NCBI RefSeq assembly: GCF_900182665.1
Contig: NZ_FXTL01000005.1
Span: 79,680-143,679, forward strand
DNA: 64,000 bases
Source: Propioniciclava tarda
Lineage (GTDB): Bacteria; Actinomycetota; Actinomycetes; Propionibacteriales; Propionibacteriaceae
Direction: 5' to 3'
Below the pieces are notes generated by a model. It saw only the letters and a list, made by a program, of their open reading frames with translations. It made no database searches and was not told the origin of the DNA. Numbering within the stretch: position 1 is the first letter of the stretch; each line of letters starts with the position of its first letter. The translations under genes were made by a program, and so were the position numbers. This document shows, in pieces, positions 20,364-28,763 of the stretch.

Positions 20364-21254
20364 ATGGTCCAAATCCTGCTACAGAACTTCGCGAACGCCA
20401 TCTCACTGGGCTCGCTCTACGCCCTCATCGCCATCGGCTACACGATGGTCTACGGCATCATCCGCCTCATCAACTTCGCCCACGGCGACATCTTCATGTT
20501 CGCCCTGTACGTCGTTTACTACGGCGCGGTCATGTTCATGCTGCCGTGGCCCTTGGCCGTCGTCTGCGCGATCGTGCTGACCGTCATCATGGGGGTGACC
20601 ATCGAGCGCTTCGCGTACCGCCCGCTCAGATCCGCACCGAAGCTCTCAGTGCTCATCTCGGCGATCGGTGTCTCGTTCTTCCTGGAGAGCCTGGCCACCG
20701 TGCTGTTCACCGGCCTCCCCAAGAGCTTCCCGGCACCGCCGTTCTTCAACCAGATCGCCACGTTCGCCGGGGTGTCGATCCCCTACGTGACGTTCATCAT
20801 CCCGATCGTCGCCTTCGTCTGCCTGGCCGGCCTCGTTTACATCATCGAGCACACCAAGACGGGCATGGCCATGCGCGCGGTCTCGCGTGACTACACGGCG
20901 TCGCGCCTGATGGCCATCAACGTGGACGGCATCGTCACCTTGACCTTCGTCATCGGCTCGGCGCTGGCCGCCGTGGGAGGCGTCCTGTGGGGCATCCGGT
21001 ACGTCCAGATCGTCCCCCTGATGGGCGTCATGCCCGGACTCAAGTGCTTCATCGCGGCCGTCATCGGCGGTATCGGCAACATCAAGGGCGCCATGCTCGG
21101 CGGCTTCCTGCTGGGCTTCCTTGAGATCTTCCTGGTCGGCCTGCTGCCGAGCCTGACGGGCTACCGGGACGCCTTCGCGTTCATCGCCCTCATTCTCATC
21201 CTCCTCGTTCGCCCGCAGGGTCTGCTGGGCGCGCAGGTCGTGGACAAGGCGTAA
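20364..21254 (+). CDS. livH: Branched-chain amino-acid ABC permease LivH
   Basis: A 296-residue polytopic permease with about eight membrane helices. It starts with the family hallmark QNFANAISLGSLYALIAIGYTMVYGIIRLINFAHG and ends LLVRPQGLLG. The ATG at 20364 is preceded by aggggag. It pairs with LivM (four bases downstream) to form the heterodimeric channel. Confidence 0.96.
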   Translation: MVQILLQNFANAISLGSLYALIAIGYTMVYGIIRLINFAHGDIFMFALYVVYYGAVMFMLPWPLAVVCAIVLTVIMGVTIERFAYRPLRSAPKLSVLISAIGVSFFLESLATVLFTGLPKSFPAPPFFNQIATFAGVSIPYVTFIIPIVAFVCLAGLVYIIEHTKTGMAMRAVSRDYTASRLMAINVDGIVTLTFVIGSALAAVGGVLWGIRYVQIVPLMGVMPGLKCFIAAVIGGIGNIKGAMLGGFLLGFLEIFLVGLLPSLTGYRDAFAFIALILILLVRPQGLLGAQVVDKA

Positions 21255-21258
21255 CGAC

Positions 21259-22395
21259 ATGACCAGCAAACAACGCAACCTCATCCTCGCGATCGCCGCG
21301 ATCGCCCTGGCGCTGGTCGTCATGGCCTTCGCCCGACCGGTCCTCGGTCAGTTCTGGTTCGGGATGTTCATCCTGTCCGGAATCTTTGTCATCCTGGCGC
21401 TAGGCCTGAACCTCATCAACGGCTTCACGGGCCTGTTCTCGCTCGGTCACGCCGGCTTCATGGCCGTCGGGGCTTACACCGTGGCGATCTGCACCCTGCC
21501 CCCGGACGCCAAGAAGCAGAACTTCTTCCTGGAACCGATGAACCCGATCCTCTTCGCCATCCAGACCCCGTTCTGGGTCGCACTCATCCTCGCGACGGTG
21601 ATGGCAGGTCTTCTCGCCTGGCTGATCGCCATCCCGGCGCTGCGGCTGCGCGACGACTACCTCGCCATCGCCACGCTCGGGTTCGGCGAGATCATCCGGG
21701 TGGTCTTTAGCAACACCCAGTCGATCACCAACGGCGCCCAGGGCCTGATCCGCATCCCCACCGAGACGTCGGTCTGGTGGAGCTGGGGCGTGGCCCTGTT
21801 GATGATCGTCTTCATGGTGCGTCTCGTGGGCAGCTCCTTCGGACGCTCCCTCAAGGCCATCCGTGAAGACGAAGTCGCCGCGGAGGCGATGGGCATCAAC
21901 CTGTACCGCACCAAGATCACCTCGTTCGTCATCGGATCCGCCATGGCTGGGCTTGGCGGCGGCCTGCTGGCCGGCTTCCTGGGCTCGATCGACCCGAAGA
22001 TGTTCAACTTCCTCTACACGTTCAACATCGTCTTGATCATCGTCCTCGGCGGCCTGGGCTCGATCTCGGGCAGCGTCATCGCGGCCGTCGTGATCACGTT
22101 CGGCATGGAGTGGCTGCGCTTCCTCGACGGTTCCATGGAGGCCTTCGGCTACCGCATCAGCGGCGTCCCTGGCCTGCGCATGGTCGTCTTCTCGGCCCTC
22201 CTGCTCGCCGTCGTGCTGTTCTGGCGAGAAGGGCTGATGGGCAAGAACGAGCTCACTCCGGAGTACCTATCCAAGCGGTTTGGTCGGAGGAAGAAGGTGG
22301 CCGTCGCCTCGGCGTCCACCACGGACGCCGTCGCGGAGACTCCCACCCCGTCCCGGTCCGACGAAGAGCTGGACGAGGAGGCCAACCATGCTTAG
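21259..22395 (+). CDS. livM: Branched-chain amino-acid ABC permease LivM
   Basis: A 378-residue permease with the LivM signature GLNLINGFTGLFSLGHAGFMAVGAY and the cytoplasmic coupling loop GRSLKAIREDEVAAEAMGIN. After the last helix there is a charged cytoplasmic tail of about 45 residues (GRRKKVAVASAS...EEANHA) longer than usual. It starts four bases after livH and its end overlaps livG by eight bases, so the genes are translationally coupled. Confidence 0.95.
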   Translation: MTSKQRNLILAIAAIALALVVMAFARPVLGQFWFGMFILSGIFVILALGLNLINGFTGLFSLGHAGFMAVGAYTVAICTLPPDAKKQNFFLEPMNPILFAIQTPFWVALILATVMAGLLAWLIAIPALRLRDDYLAIATLGFGEIIRVVFSNTQSITNGAQGLIRIPTETSVWWSWGVALLMIVFMVRLVGSSFGRSLKAIREDEVAAEAMGINLYRTKITSFVIGSAMAGLGGGLLAGFLGSIDPKMFNFLYTFNIVLIIVLGGLGSISGSVIAAVVITFGMEWLRFLDGSMEAFGYRISGVPGLRMVVFSALLLAVVLFWREGLMGKNELTPEYLSKRFGRRKKVAVASASTTDAVAETPTPSRSDEELDEEANHA

Positions 22396-23272
22396 CACCG
22401 ACAACCTGTCGATCTTCTTCGGCGGCCTGAAGGCCCTCAAAGACCTCACCATCGAGGTCGGCGACGGCGAGGTCATCGGCCTGATCGGCCCGAACGGCGC
22501 GGGAAAGACGACCGCCTTCAACGGCATCACCGGCGTCTACAAGCCCACGTCCGGCAAGGTCACCTTCCTCGGCCAGGACATCACCGGGCTCAAGCCGCAC
22601 GAGATCACCCGCAAGGGCATCGCCCGGACCTTCCAGAACATCCGGCTCTTCAAGGAGCTGTCGGTGCTGGAGAACGTCCTGATCTCTCAGCACATGCTGG
22701 TGAAGTCGTCGCTGTTCGGCCAGACCGTGGGGCTCCCCCGCTACCGCGGCGAGGACAAGGCGCAGTACGACAACGCCCACGCCCTGCTCGAGGAGCTCGG
22801 CCTGCTGCAGTTCCGCGACGACAAGTCGTCCTCGCTCCCCTACGGCCTCCAGCGCAAGCTCGAGATCGCCCGGGCGCTGGCGACGAAGCCCCGGCTGCTG
22901 CTGCTGGACGAGCCAGCCGCGGGCATGAACCCCGCCGAGACCATGGCCTTCATCGGCCTGATCAAGCAGCTCCAGCAAGCGCACGACATCTCGGTGTTGA
23001 TGATCGAGCACCACATGCAGCTCGTCATGGGCATCTGCGACAAGCTCTGGGTCCTGGTCTACGGCGAGGAGATCGCCCAGGGCACGCCCAAGGAGGTCCA
23101 GAACAATCCGGCGGTCGTCGAGGCCTATCTGGGCGTCGATGACGACGGCGACATCGATCCGGAACTGGCGCGGGTCGGGGCGGACGAACCGGCGGTCGCC
23201 GAGGCGGCCGAGCACCTCGGCGTGCTGCCGCACACGGACGCGTCGGCGTCCGAGATCGGAGGGGACAAGTAA
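22388..23272 (+). CDS. livG: Branched-chain amino-acid ABC ATPase LivG
   Basis: A 294-residue ATPase. Walker A is GPNGAGKTT, the Q-loop region is TFQNIRLFKELSVLENV, the signature is variant (LPYGLQRKLEIARAL, where LSGGQ would be expected, normal for LivG), Walker B is LLLLDEPAAGMNP and the switch His is in IEHHM. About 40 acidic residues follow the domain (DDDGDIDPELARVGADE...). ATG at 22388 has gaggagg upstream and lies inside the end of livM. Confidence 0.95.
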   Translation: MLSTDNLSIFFGGLKALKDLTIEVGDGEVIGLIGPNGAGKTTAFNGITGVYKPTSGKVTFLGQDITGLKPHEITRKGIARTFQNIRLFKELSVLENVLISQHMLVKSSLFGQTVGLPRYRGEDKAQYDNAHALLEELGLLQFRDDKSSSLPYGLQRKLEIARALATKPRLLLLDEPAAGMNPAETMAFIGLIKQLQQAHDISVLMIEHHMQLVMGICDKLWVLVYGEEIAQGTPKEVQNNPAVVEAYLGVDDDGDIDPELARVGADEPAVAEAAEHLGVLPHTDASASEIGGDK

Positions 23273-23970
23273 TGCTCACGGTCAAGGATCTGAACGTCCA
23301 CTACGGCGGCATCCACGCCCTCAAGGGCATCGACCTCAACGTCGAACAAGGGCAGATCGTCTCGCTCATCGGCGCCAACGGCGCCGGCAAGTCGACGTCC
23401 CTCAACGCGATCATGAACCTGATCAAGTACACCGGATCGGTCTCTTACAAGGGCAAGGACGTCAAGTCGACCAAGACGATGGACCTGGTCAAGGCCGGCT
23501 TGACGCTCGCCCCCGAGGGACGCCGCATCTTCCCGAACCTGACGGTGACCGAGAACCTGACGTTGGGCGCCTACGCCCGCAAGGGTCCCGAAGTCGCCAA
23601 GGACATGGACTGGGTGTTCGAGCTCTTCCCGCGCATGGAGGAGCGCCGCACCCAGAAGGGCGGGACGCTCTCGGGCGGCGAGCAGCAGATGCTCGCCATC
23701 GGACGCGCCCTCATGAGCCGTCCGGAGTTGATGATGCTGGACGAGCCGTCCCTGGGGCTGGCGCCGCTGGTGGTCAAGGACATCTTCAAGATCATCCGGA
23801 CCATCCACGACTCGGGCGTGACCGTGCTGCTGATCGAGCAGAACGCCAAGGCCGCGCTCGAGGTCGCCGATCATGCGTACGTCCTCGAGGTGGGCAAGGT
23901 CGTCCTGGAAGGTCCCGGACGCGACCTGCTGAAGGATCCCCGCGTCCAGTCGGCGTACCTGGGCGAGTAG
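23272..23970 (+). CDS. livF: Branched-chain amino-acid ABC ATPase LivF
   Basis: A 232-residue ATPase, the partner of LivG. It has Walker A GANGAGKST, the family motif APEGRRIFPNLTVTENL, signature LSGGEQQMLAIGRAL, Walker B LMMLDEPSLGLAP and switch His replaced by the usual LIEQN. The start overlaps the livG stop by one base (taatg) and ggagggg lies upstream. It is the last gene of the operon; a terminator lies at 24026-24055. Confidence 0.96.
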   Translation: MLTVKDLNVHYGGIHALKGIDLNVEQGQIVSLIGANGAGKSTSLNAIMNLIKYTGSVSYKGKDVKSTKTMDLVKAGLTLAPEGRRIFPNLTVTENLTLGAYARKGPEVAKDMDWVFELFPRMEERRTQKGGTLSGGEQQMLAIGRALMSRPELMMLDEPSLGLAPLVVKDIFKIIRTIHDSGVTVLLIEQNAKAALEVADHAYVLEVGKVVLEGPGRDLLKDPRVQSAYLGE

Positions 23971-24014
23971 TCCTTCGACAAGCTCAGGAACCACCCTTCG
24001 ACAAGCGCAGGAAC
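23971..24014. repeat. Two tandem copies of a REP-like element
   Basis: Two near-identical copies of ccttcgacaagcTcaggaacc (the second has G for T) lie back to back right after livF. The core cttcgacaagctcagg resembles short repeats dispersed between genes in many actinobacteria and other high-GC bacteria. Only this pair is seen in the window. Confidence 0.6.
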
Positions 24015-24025
24015 CGAACTGAGCA

Positions 24026-24055
24026 ACGGCGGCCGTCCCTCGGGACGGTCGCCGT
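24026..24055 (+). terminator. Terminator hairpin of the liv operon
   Basis: A 14-base arm acggcggccgtccc pairs with gggacggtcgccgt, with one G-T wobble and a very tight loop, 55 bases past the livF stop. The following ttcgg is only weakly U-rich. It lies between convergent genes, so it may serve both. Confidence 0.6.
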
Positions 24056-24141
24056 TCGGCGTCCAGTGGCGGACCGACAACCCAACACGGCTGCATTCGG
24101 CCGACCAGAACCGGGCAACCGTCACCATGACGACGCGCGAC

Positions 24142-25344
24142 TCACAGGTGGCGGGCGAGCTTGGGCGCCAGGGTGCCCACCGATGTCACCGCGACCTTGG
24201 TCAGCCCCAGCCAGGAGGCCATGGCGCGCAGTTCCTCGGCGAGGCGCGGTGCGACGGCGTCCGGTTGCTGCCCGCCCTCGACCCAGGACGCCTGCACCAC
24301 CAGCACGCCCCGGCCGCGGTCGGCCTTGAGGTCGACCCGCGCGGCGATCGCGTCGTCGCAGACGAACAGGTAGACGTAGTAGCCGTGCTGCCGCTTGGCC
24401 GCCGGGGTGTAGACCTCGATGCGGTAGTGGACGCCGAACAGGTCCAGCACCCGTTGCCGATCGAAGACCAGCGAGTCGAACGGACTGACCAGCGCCTGGG
24501 TGGTGATGGTGCGCGGCACCGCCGCCTCGTGCCAGAGCCAGTGCTCCCCCAGCCCATCGACCTCGACCGGACGGAGCAGGCCGGACGCCTCCAGCCGCCG
24601 CACGGACGCCAGCCCCGCGGCCTTCTTGAGGTAGAAGTACGAGGTAAGAGCCCCCAGATCGGCCACCCCGAGCGCCCGCGCGGCCCTGCCGATCAGCACG
24701 TCGTAGGACGCCTCGTTGCTCGGGTCCGCGACCTCCAGCACGCGGCCCGGCAGCACCCGCTCCGCGAGGTCGTAGCGGCGCTCGAACTGGCTGTTCCTGG
24801 ACGCCACCGCCACCGTGCCGCAGTCGAACAGGTCTTCGAGGATGAACTTCGCCTCGGACCAGTTCCAGCCCCACGACACCTTCTTGCGCTCTTCGACGTT
24901 GTCGATCTCGCGCGCGGTCAGCGGCCCGGACGCCGCCAGGTCGGCGAGGATGCGCTCCCGCAGGTCCGGCTTCGCGGCCAGGATCTGCTGGACGCGTCCC
25001 GGCGTCCAGGTGCGTTCCGACCTCATCCGCATCCGCAGTGCTGGCTGTAGGTCGACGTCGATCAGCGACGCGGCGTGGCCCCAGTACTCGAACAGCCGTC
25101 GCTGGGCGGGGCCCGCGGCTGCGTCCAGCAGCGAGCGGTCGTACGGCCCGAGCCGCGCGAACAGCGGCATGTACTGGGCGCGGACGGCGACGTTGATCGA
25201 GTCGATCTGGAACTGGGCCACCTGGTCAATGACCCGCTGGACGTGCCGGCCGCTCACGACCGCCGGGCGCGGGCGTCCGAAACCCTGGGCCGCGAGGGCG
25301 ACGCGACGCGCGGCGTCCAACGACAGCCGGCGGCCGGGCGTCAT
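24142..25344 (-). CDS. AlkX/YcaQ-type DNA interstrand-crosslink glycosylase
   Basis: A 400-residue member of the HTH_42 (COG3214) family, in which tandem winged helices carry a DNA glycosylase that unhooks interstrand crosslinks and bulky alkyl adducts. The catalytic motif distinguishes subgroups: AlkZ proteins have Q-x-Q and AlkX/YcaQ proteins Q-x-D. Here the segment reads FQIDSINV near residue 46, i.e. Q-I-D, the AlkX type. The C-terminal half includes LVSPFDSLVFDRQRV and YYVYLFVCDDAIAARVDLKAD, also typical. It stands alone between the liv operon and hpf. Confidence 0.85.
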   Translation of the reverse strand: MTPGRRLSLDAARRVALAAQGFGRPRPAVVSGRHVQRVIDQVAQFQIDSINVAVRAQYMPLFARLGPYDRSLLDAAAGPAQRRLFEYWGHAASLIDVDLQPALRMRMRSERTWTPGRVQQILAAKPDLRERILADLAASGPLTAREIDNVEERKKVSWGWNWSEAKFILEDLFDCGTVAVASRNSQFERRYDLAERVLPGRVLEVADPSNEASYDVLIGRAARALGVADLGALTSYFYLKKAAGLASVRRLEASGLLRPVEVDGLGEHWLWHEAAVPRTITTQALVSPFDSLVFDRQRVLDLFGVHYRIEVYTPAAKRQHGYYVYLFVCDDAIAARVDLKADRGRGVLVVQASWVEGGQQPDAVAPRLAEELRAMASWLGLTKVAVTSVGTLAPKLARHL

Positions 25345-25390
25345 GCCCGGCCGCCGCTCGAAGCGATGCTCAGCACCGTCGCAGGATCGC

Positions 25391-26005
25391 CTAGGCGCCC
25401 ATCTCCAGGTGAATCACGCCGTAGTCGTAGGCGCGGCGGTGGTAGACGACGCTCGGCGCCCCCGTCTCGGCATCGACGTAGAGGAAGAAGTCGTGGCCGA
25501 CCAGTTCCATCTCGTCGAGCGCCTGGGCGAGGGTGAGCGGCGTCGCGGGGAAGAACTTCTCACGCACCACCAACGGCCCGTCACCCGTGACCTCGACACC
25601 CGCGATCACGTGCTTCTCGGGGACGTCGACGTGCGGCGGCTCCACCAGCACCGACGGGACGGGCGCGCCCTCGGTGACCTGCTGCTCCACGCGCAGGCCA
25701 CGGTGCGTCTTGCGGCGATCAGCCGCGCGGCGGAGTTGGGTCTTCAGCTTCTCCAACGCCCGCTCGAAGGCGATCGACTTCTCGTCGGCCGAGCCCTCGG
25801 CGCGCACGACCGGCCCCTTGCTGTGGAGCGTGATCTCGCAGCGGGTCGCCTGATCGGGCTGCTTCGCGTGCGGCTCGGCAGACACCTGGACCTCGACCCT
25901 GATCACCCGATCGCGCAGCCGTTCGATGGAACGGATGCGTTCAGTGACCTTCTCGCGAAAGTCATCGGAGATGGTGCAGCGCCGACCGCTGACGAGGACG
26001 TCCAT
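25391..26005 (-). CDS. hpf: Ribosome hibernation-promoting factor, long form
   Basis: A 204-residue long HPF that dimerises and silences 70S ribosomes in stationary phase. The N-terminal domain (MDVLVSGRRCTISDDFREKV...ALEKLKTQLRRAADRR) binds near the decoding site. The C-terminal dimerisation domain ends FFLYVDAETGAPSVVYHRRAYDYGVIHL. ATG at 26005 follows aggaggtacacc. In many Actinobacteria hpf lies between comF and secA; here it is separated from both. Confidence 0.95.
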   Translation of the reverse strand: MDVLVSGRRCTISDDFREKVTERIRSIERLRDRVIRVEVQVSAEPHAKQPDQATRCEITLHSKGPVVRAEGSADEKSIAFERALEKLKTQLRRAADRRKTHRGLRVEQQVTEGAPVPSVLVEPPHVDVPEKHVIAGVEVTGDGPLVVREKFFPATPLTLAQALDEMELVGHDFFLYVDAETGAPSVVYHRRAYDYGVIHLEMGA

Positions 26006-26275
26006 GGTGTACCTCCTAGTGAGACGACAAAAGGCACCCGGCCCGGCTCTCCCCGCGAGTGCGGGTTGGCCGGCTGGTGTGCCATGGCCCCAACGTAGCG
26101 CAACCCACAAGTTTTAGTCAGGGGGCGACCGGGCATGTTGGGCGGACGGCCTCAGTTTCAGCCCGAAGCAGCCGGACGCCTGCAGTCGCGGCCGTAACAG
26201 ACCCGTAACAGGGGGTAACGCCCCGCTAACGCTGCGCGTCATCGACCGAAACCTGGGCCCTGCAGAGTCTCGGTC
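26006..26275. promoter_or_regulatory. Divergent region between hpf and amt
   Basis: 270 bases carrying the promoters of hpf (minus) and amt (plus). The hpf side has an inverted repeat (gcccggctctccccgcg ... ttggccggctggtgtgcc, about 26039-26084) that could structure the hpf leader. The amt side has a GlnR-like box array at 26194-26230, listed separately. Confidence 0.5.
26194..26230 (+). promoter_or_regulatory. Candidate GlnR operator upstream of amt
   Basis: Four half-sites at nearly one helical turn: GTAAC (26194-26198), GTAAC (26205-26209), GTAAC (26215-26219) and CTAAC (26226-26230), start-to-start spacings 11, 10 and 11. This matches the actinobacterial GlnR pattern gTnAC-n6-GaAAC repeated twice, which activates amt under nitrogen limitation. 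It ends 45 bases before the amt start. Binding is inferred, and no glnR gene is in the window. Confidence 0.7.
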
Positions 26276-27694
26276 ATGATCCACGAAATCAACACCGGAG
26301 ACACCGCCTGGGTGCTCGCCAGCGCAGGCCTCGTGCTTCTCATGACGCCGGGACTGGCCTTCTTCTACGGCGGAATGGTCCGCGCCAAGGGCGCCCTCAA
26401 CATGATCATGATGTCGTTCATCTCCATGGGAACCGTCGGCGTTCTCTGGGTGCTGTTCGGCTACTCGATGAGCTTCGGCGACAGCCTGGGCGGCGTCATC
26501 GGCAATCCGCTCCAGTTCGCCGGACTGACGTCGTTGATGAGCCCGGACGCCGTCGTCGCCACCGTGCCGGCTCTTGCGTTCGTCGCCTTCCAGGCGGCGT
26601 TCGCCATCATCGCGGTGGCGCTCGTCTCAGGCTCTGTCGCCGATCGCACGTCCTTCAAGGCCTGGACTCTGTTCACCGTCCTATGGTCAGTGTTCGTCTA
26701 CTTCCCCGCCGCCCACTGGGTCTTCGCCTTCGACGGCCTGGGCGCGGAGCACGGTGGCTGGATCGCGAACACGGTCAAGGCCATCGACTTCGCGGGTGGG
26801 ACCGCGATCCACATCAACGCCGGGGCGGCCGGCCTCGCCCTCGCGATCGTGCTGGGACGCCGCATCGACTTTCTCGCCAAGCCCATGCGCCCCCACAACA
26901 TGACCCTGGTCATGCTCGGTGCCGGGCTGCTGTGGTTCGGCTGGTTCGGATTCAACGCGGGCTCGGCCCTTGGCGCTGGCACGACCGCCGCCGTGGCCTG
27001 GGTCAACACGCTCGCCGCTCCGGCTGCGGCCATGCTCGCCTGGCTCGTGGTCGAACAAGTTCGGGACGGACACCCCACGTCCTTGGGGGCCGCCTCCGGT
27101 CTCGTCGCGGGGCTCGTCGCCGTCACACCCGCCGCCGGGTCCGTCAGCCCCTTGGGGGCACTCGCGATCGGCGCCCTGGCGGGAGTCGGCTGCGCCTTTG
27201 CCATCGGCATCAAGACCCGGCTCCGGCTCGACGACTCGCTGGATGTGGTGGGCGTCCACCTTGTCGGCGGCCTGTTGGGCACCCTGGCCATCGGCCTGTT
27301 TGCCGATCCCGGTACGCCCGCGAAAACGGCTGGGCTGTTCTACGGTGGCGGTCTGGATCAGCTGGGACGTCAGGCCTTGGGGGCGCTGAGCGTGCTCGCG
27401 TACTCGTTCGTGGTCACCCTGCTGCTGGGAGTGATCATCAAGGTGACCGTTGGCTTCCGGGTGAGCAAGGCGGACGAGAACAGCGGCATCGACTTGGCCG
27501 AGCACAGCGAGATTGGCTATGACCTGAGCCCGGTCTACTACTCGTCGTTCGACGGCGTCCGCAGAACCCTCCTGGTGGAACCCGGCTCGCTGCCCAGCCA
27601 TGTGCTGGCCCACGTCGAGGCGATTCGTGCCGCGTCCCCGTCCTCCCCAACCGACCTCGACCACGCCTCAGCCACGAAGGAGCGTTCCGCATGA
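26276..27694 (+). CDS. amt: Ammonium transporter (Amt family)
   Basis: A 472-residue membrane channel importing ammonium, with about eleven helices. The family signature DFAGGTAIHINAGAAGLALA (near 180) carries the first pore His, and VHLVGGLLG the second. The C-terminal tail after the last helix is long (about 80 residues) and is the usual docking region for GlnK. ATG at 26276 gives MIHEINTGDTAWVL; the ribosome site is weak. The stop overlaps glnK. Confidence 0.95.
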   Translation: MIHEINTGDTAWVLASAGLVLLMTPGLAFFYGGMVRAKGALNMIMMSFISMGTVGVLWVLFGYSMSFGDSLGGVIGNPLQFAGLTSLMSPDAVVATVPALAFVAFQAAFAIIAVALVSGSVADRTSFKAWTLFTVLWSVFVYFPAAHWVFAFDGLGAEHGGWIANTVKAIDFAGGTAIHINAGAAGLALAIVLGRRIDFLAKPMRPHNMTLVMLGAGLLWFGWFGFNAGSALGAGTTAAVAWVNTLAAPAAAMLAWLVVEQVRDGHPTSLGAASGLVAGLVAVTPAAGSVSPLGALAIGALAGVGCAFAIGIKTRLRLDDSLDVVGVHLVGGLLGTLAIGLFADPGTPAKTAGLFYGGGLDQLGRQALGALSVLAYSFVVTLLLGVIIKVTVGFRVSKADENSGIDLAEHSEIGYDLSPVYYSSFDGVRRTLLVEPGSLPSHVLAHVEAIRAASPSSPTDLDHASATKERSA

Positions 27695-28029
27695 AGCTCA
27701 TCACCGCCATCATCCAGCCGTCGATGCTCGACCAGGTCCAGACCGCGCTGGTGCATCTGGGCGCCAAAGGAATGACCGTGTCGGAGGTGACGGGGTACGC
27801 CAGACAGCAGGGCCACAAGGAGGTCTACCGCGGCGAGACGATGTCCATCGACTTCATCTTGAAGGTGCGCCTGGAGTTGCTGACAGCGGACGTCGACGTC
27901 GAGGCGGTGGTGGGCACCATCCTCAAAGCGGCCCACACCGGCGAAGTCGGAGACGGCAAGGTCTGGGTCACGCCGGTGGAGAACGCGGTCCGCATCCGGA
28001 CGGGTGAGACCGGCGATCAAGCGATCTAG
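27691..28029 (+). CDS. glnK: Nitrogen regulatory P-II protein GlnK lacking Tyr51
   Basis: A 112-residue P-II trimer subunit that plugs Amt when nitrogen is ample. The fold is intact: MKLITAIIQPSMLDQV, VTGYARQQGHKEVYRGE, AAHTGEVGDGKVWV, and IRTGE at the end. In E. coli GlnK and the actinobacterial proteins the T-loop reads YRGAEY, and Tyr51 is uridylylated or adenylylated by GlnD. Here the same position is Met (YRGETM), so this control site is gone. Its ATG overlaps the amt stop (ATGA). glnD, usually the third gene, is absent. Confidence 0.95.
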   Translation: MKLITAIIQPSMLDQVQTALVHLGAKGMTVSEVTGYARQQGHKEVYRGETMSIDFILKVRLELLTADVDVEAVVGTILKAAHTGEVGDGKVWVTPVENAVRIRTGETGDQAI

Positions 28030-28712
28030 TCATCTCGACCGTGGGCGGGAGTGGACCTGTGTCCGCTCCCGCCCATCCACGCCTGAGGGCGGCCGTCGCG
28101 TCGACGGGTGGCAGCGACCACCGCGGTACCGATGACGTGACGTCCGCCGGCGACCATGGCCCTGACACCTTCTTCGAGGGTCGCCCCCGTGGTCGAGATG
28201 TCGTCCACGACGACCACGGGGACGGACCGTGCGGAGACGGCGACCATCGAGCCCGCGAGGTTGCGCCGCCGGCCCGCAACGTCCAGTCCCGCCTGATCCT
28301 GGACGCCTCGCGTTTGCCGGAGCGCCCGCTCGACCGTCGCGTCGCAGCCGACCCGCACCAGGGCCGCGGACGCCTCGCGCGCCAGCCGCTGCGTCACGTC
28401 CTCTCCGCGTTGCCGGACGACGGCGGGCGCGGACGGGACGGGGACCAGCGCGATCCGGCTCTCCCCACCCAGAAGCCCTGCGACCGACCAGGCCAGGGCG
28501 CGTCCCAGCGGACGCGCCAGGGTCCACGCCCGCCGCTCCTTGTAGGCGACCAGGCAGTGGCTCCAGGCGCCCTCGTACTCGGCGGCCGCGCACCAGGGGA
28601 CGCCGGCGATCACGCCGCCCAGGACCGAGCGCTCCGCCAGCACTCTGCGGCACTCGGCACAAAGGCCGAGCCCCGCCGCCCGGCAGCCGGGGCACTCGGC
28701 GCCCAGCAGCAA
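28026..28712 (-). CDS. comF: ComF family phosphoribosyltransferase-like protein
   Basis: A 228-residue protein with an N-terminal double CxxC zinc motif (CPGCRAAGLGLCAEC) and a phosphoribosyltransferase fold whose PRPP loop reads VVVVDDISTTGATLEEG. It also has the family motif RQRGEDVTQRLAR. ComF proteins aid uptake of transforming DNA in competent species, but the role in Actinobacteria is unproven. The start is uncertain: TTG at 28712 is the only initiator between an upstream stop and the CxxC, and gggggag abuts it. The 3' end overlaps convergent glnK by three bases. Confidence 0.85.
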   Translation of the reverse strand: MLLGAECPGCRAAGLGLCAECRRVLAERSVLGGVIAGVPWCAAAEYEGAWSHCLVAYKERRAWTLARPLGRALAWSVAGLLGGESRIALVPVPSAPAVVRQRGEDVTQRLAREASAALVRVGCDATVERALRQTRGVQDQAGLDVAGRRRNLAGSMVAVSARSVPVVVVDDISTTGATLEEGVRAMVAGGRHVIGTAVVAATRRRDGRPQAWMGGSGHRSTPAHGRDD

Positions 28713-28763
28713 CTCCCCCGCCGTCGACCAATAGCTACACGCCTACACATTAGGCGCGGGCTT

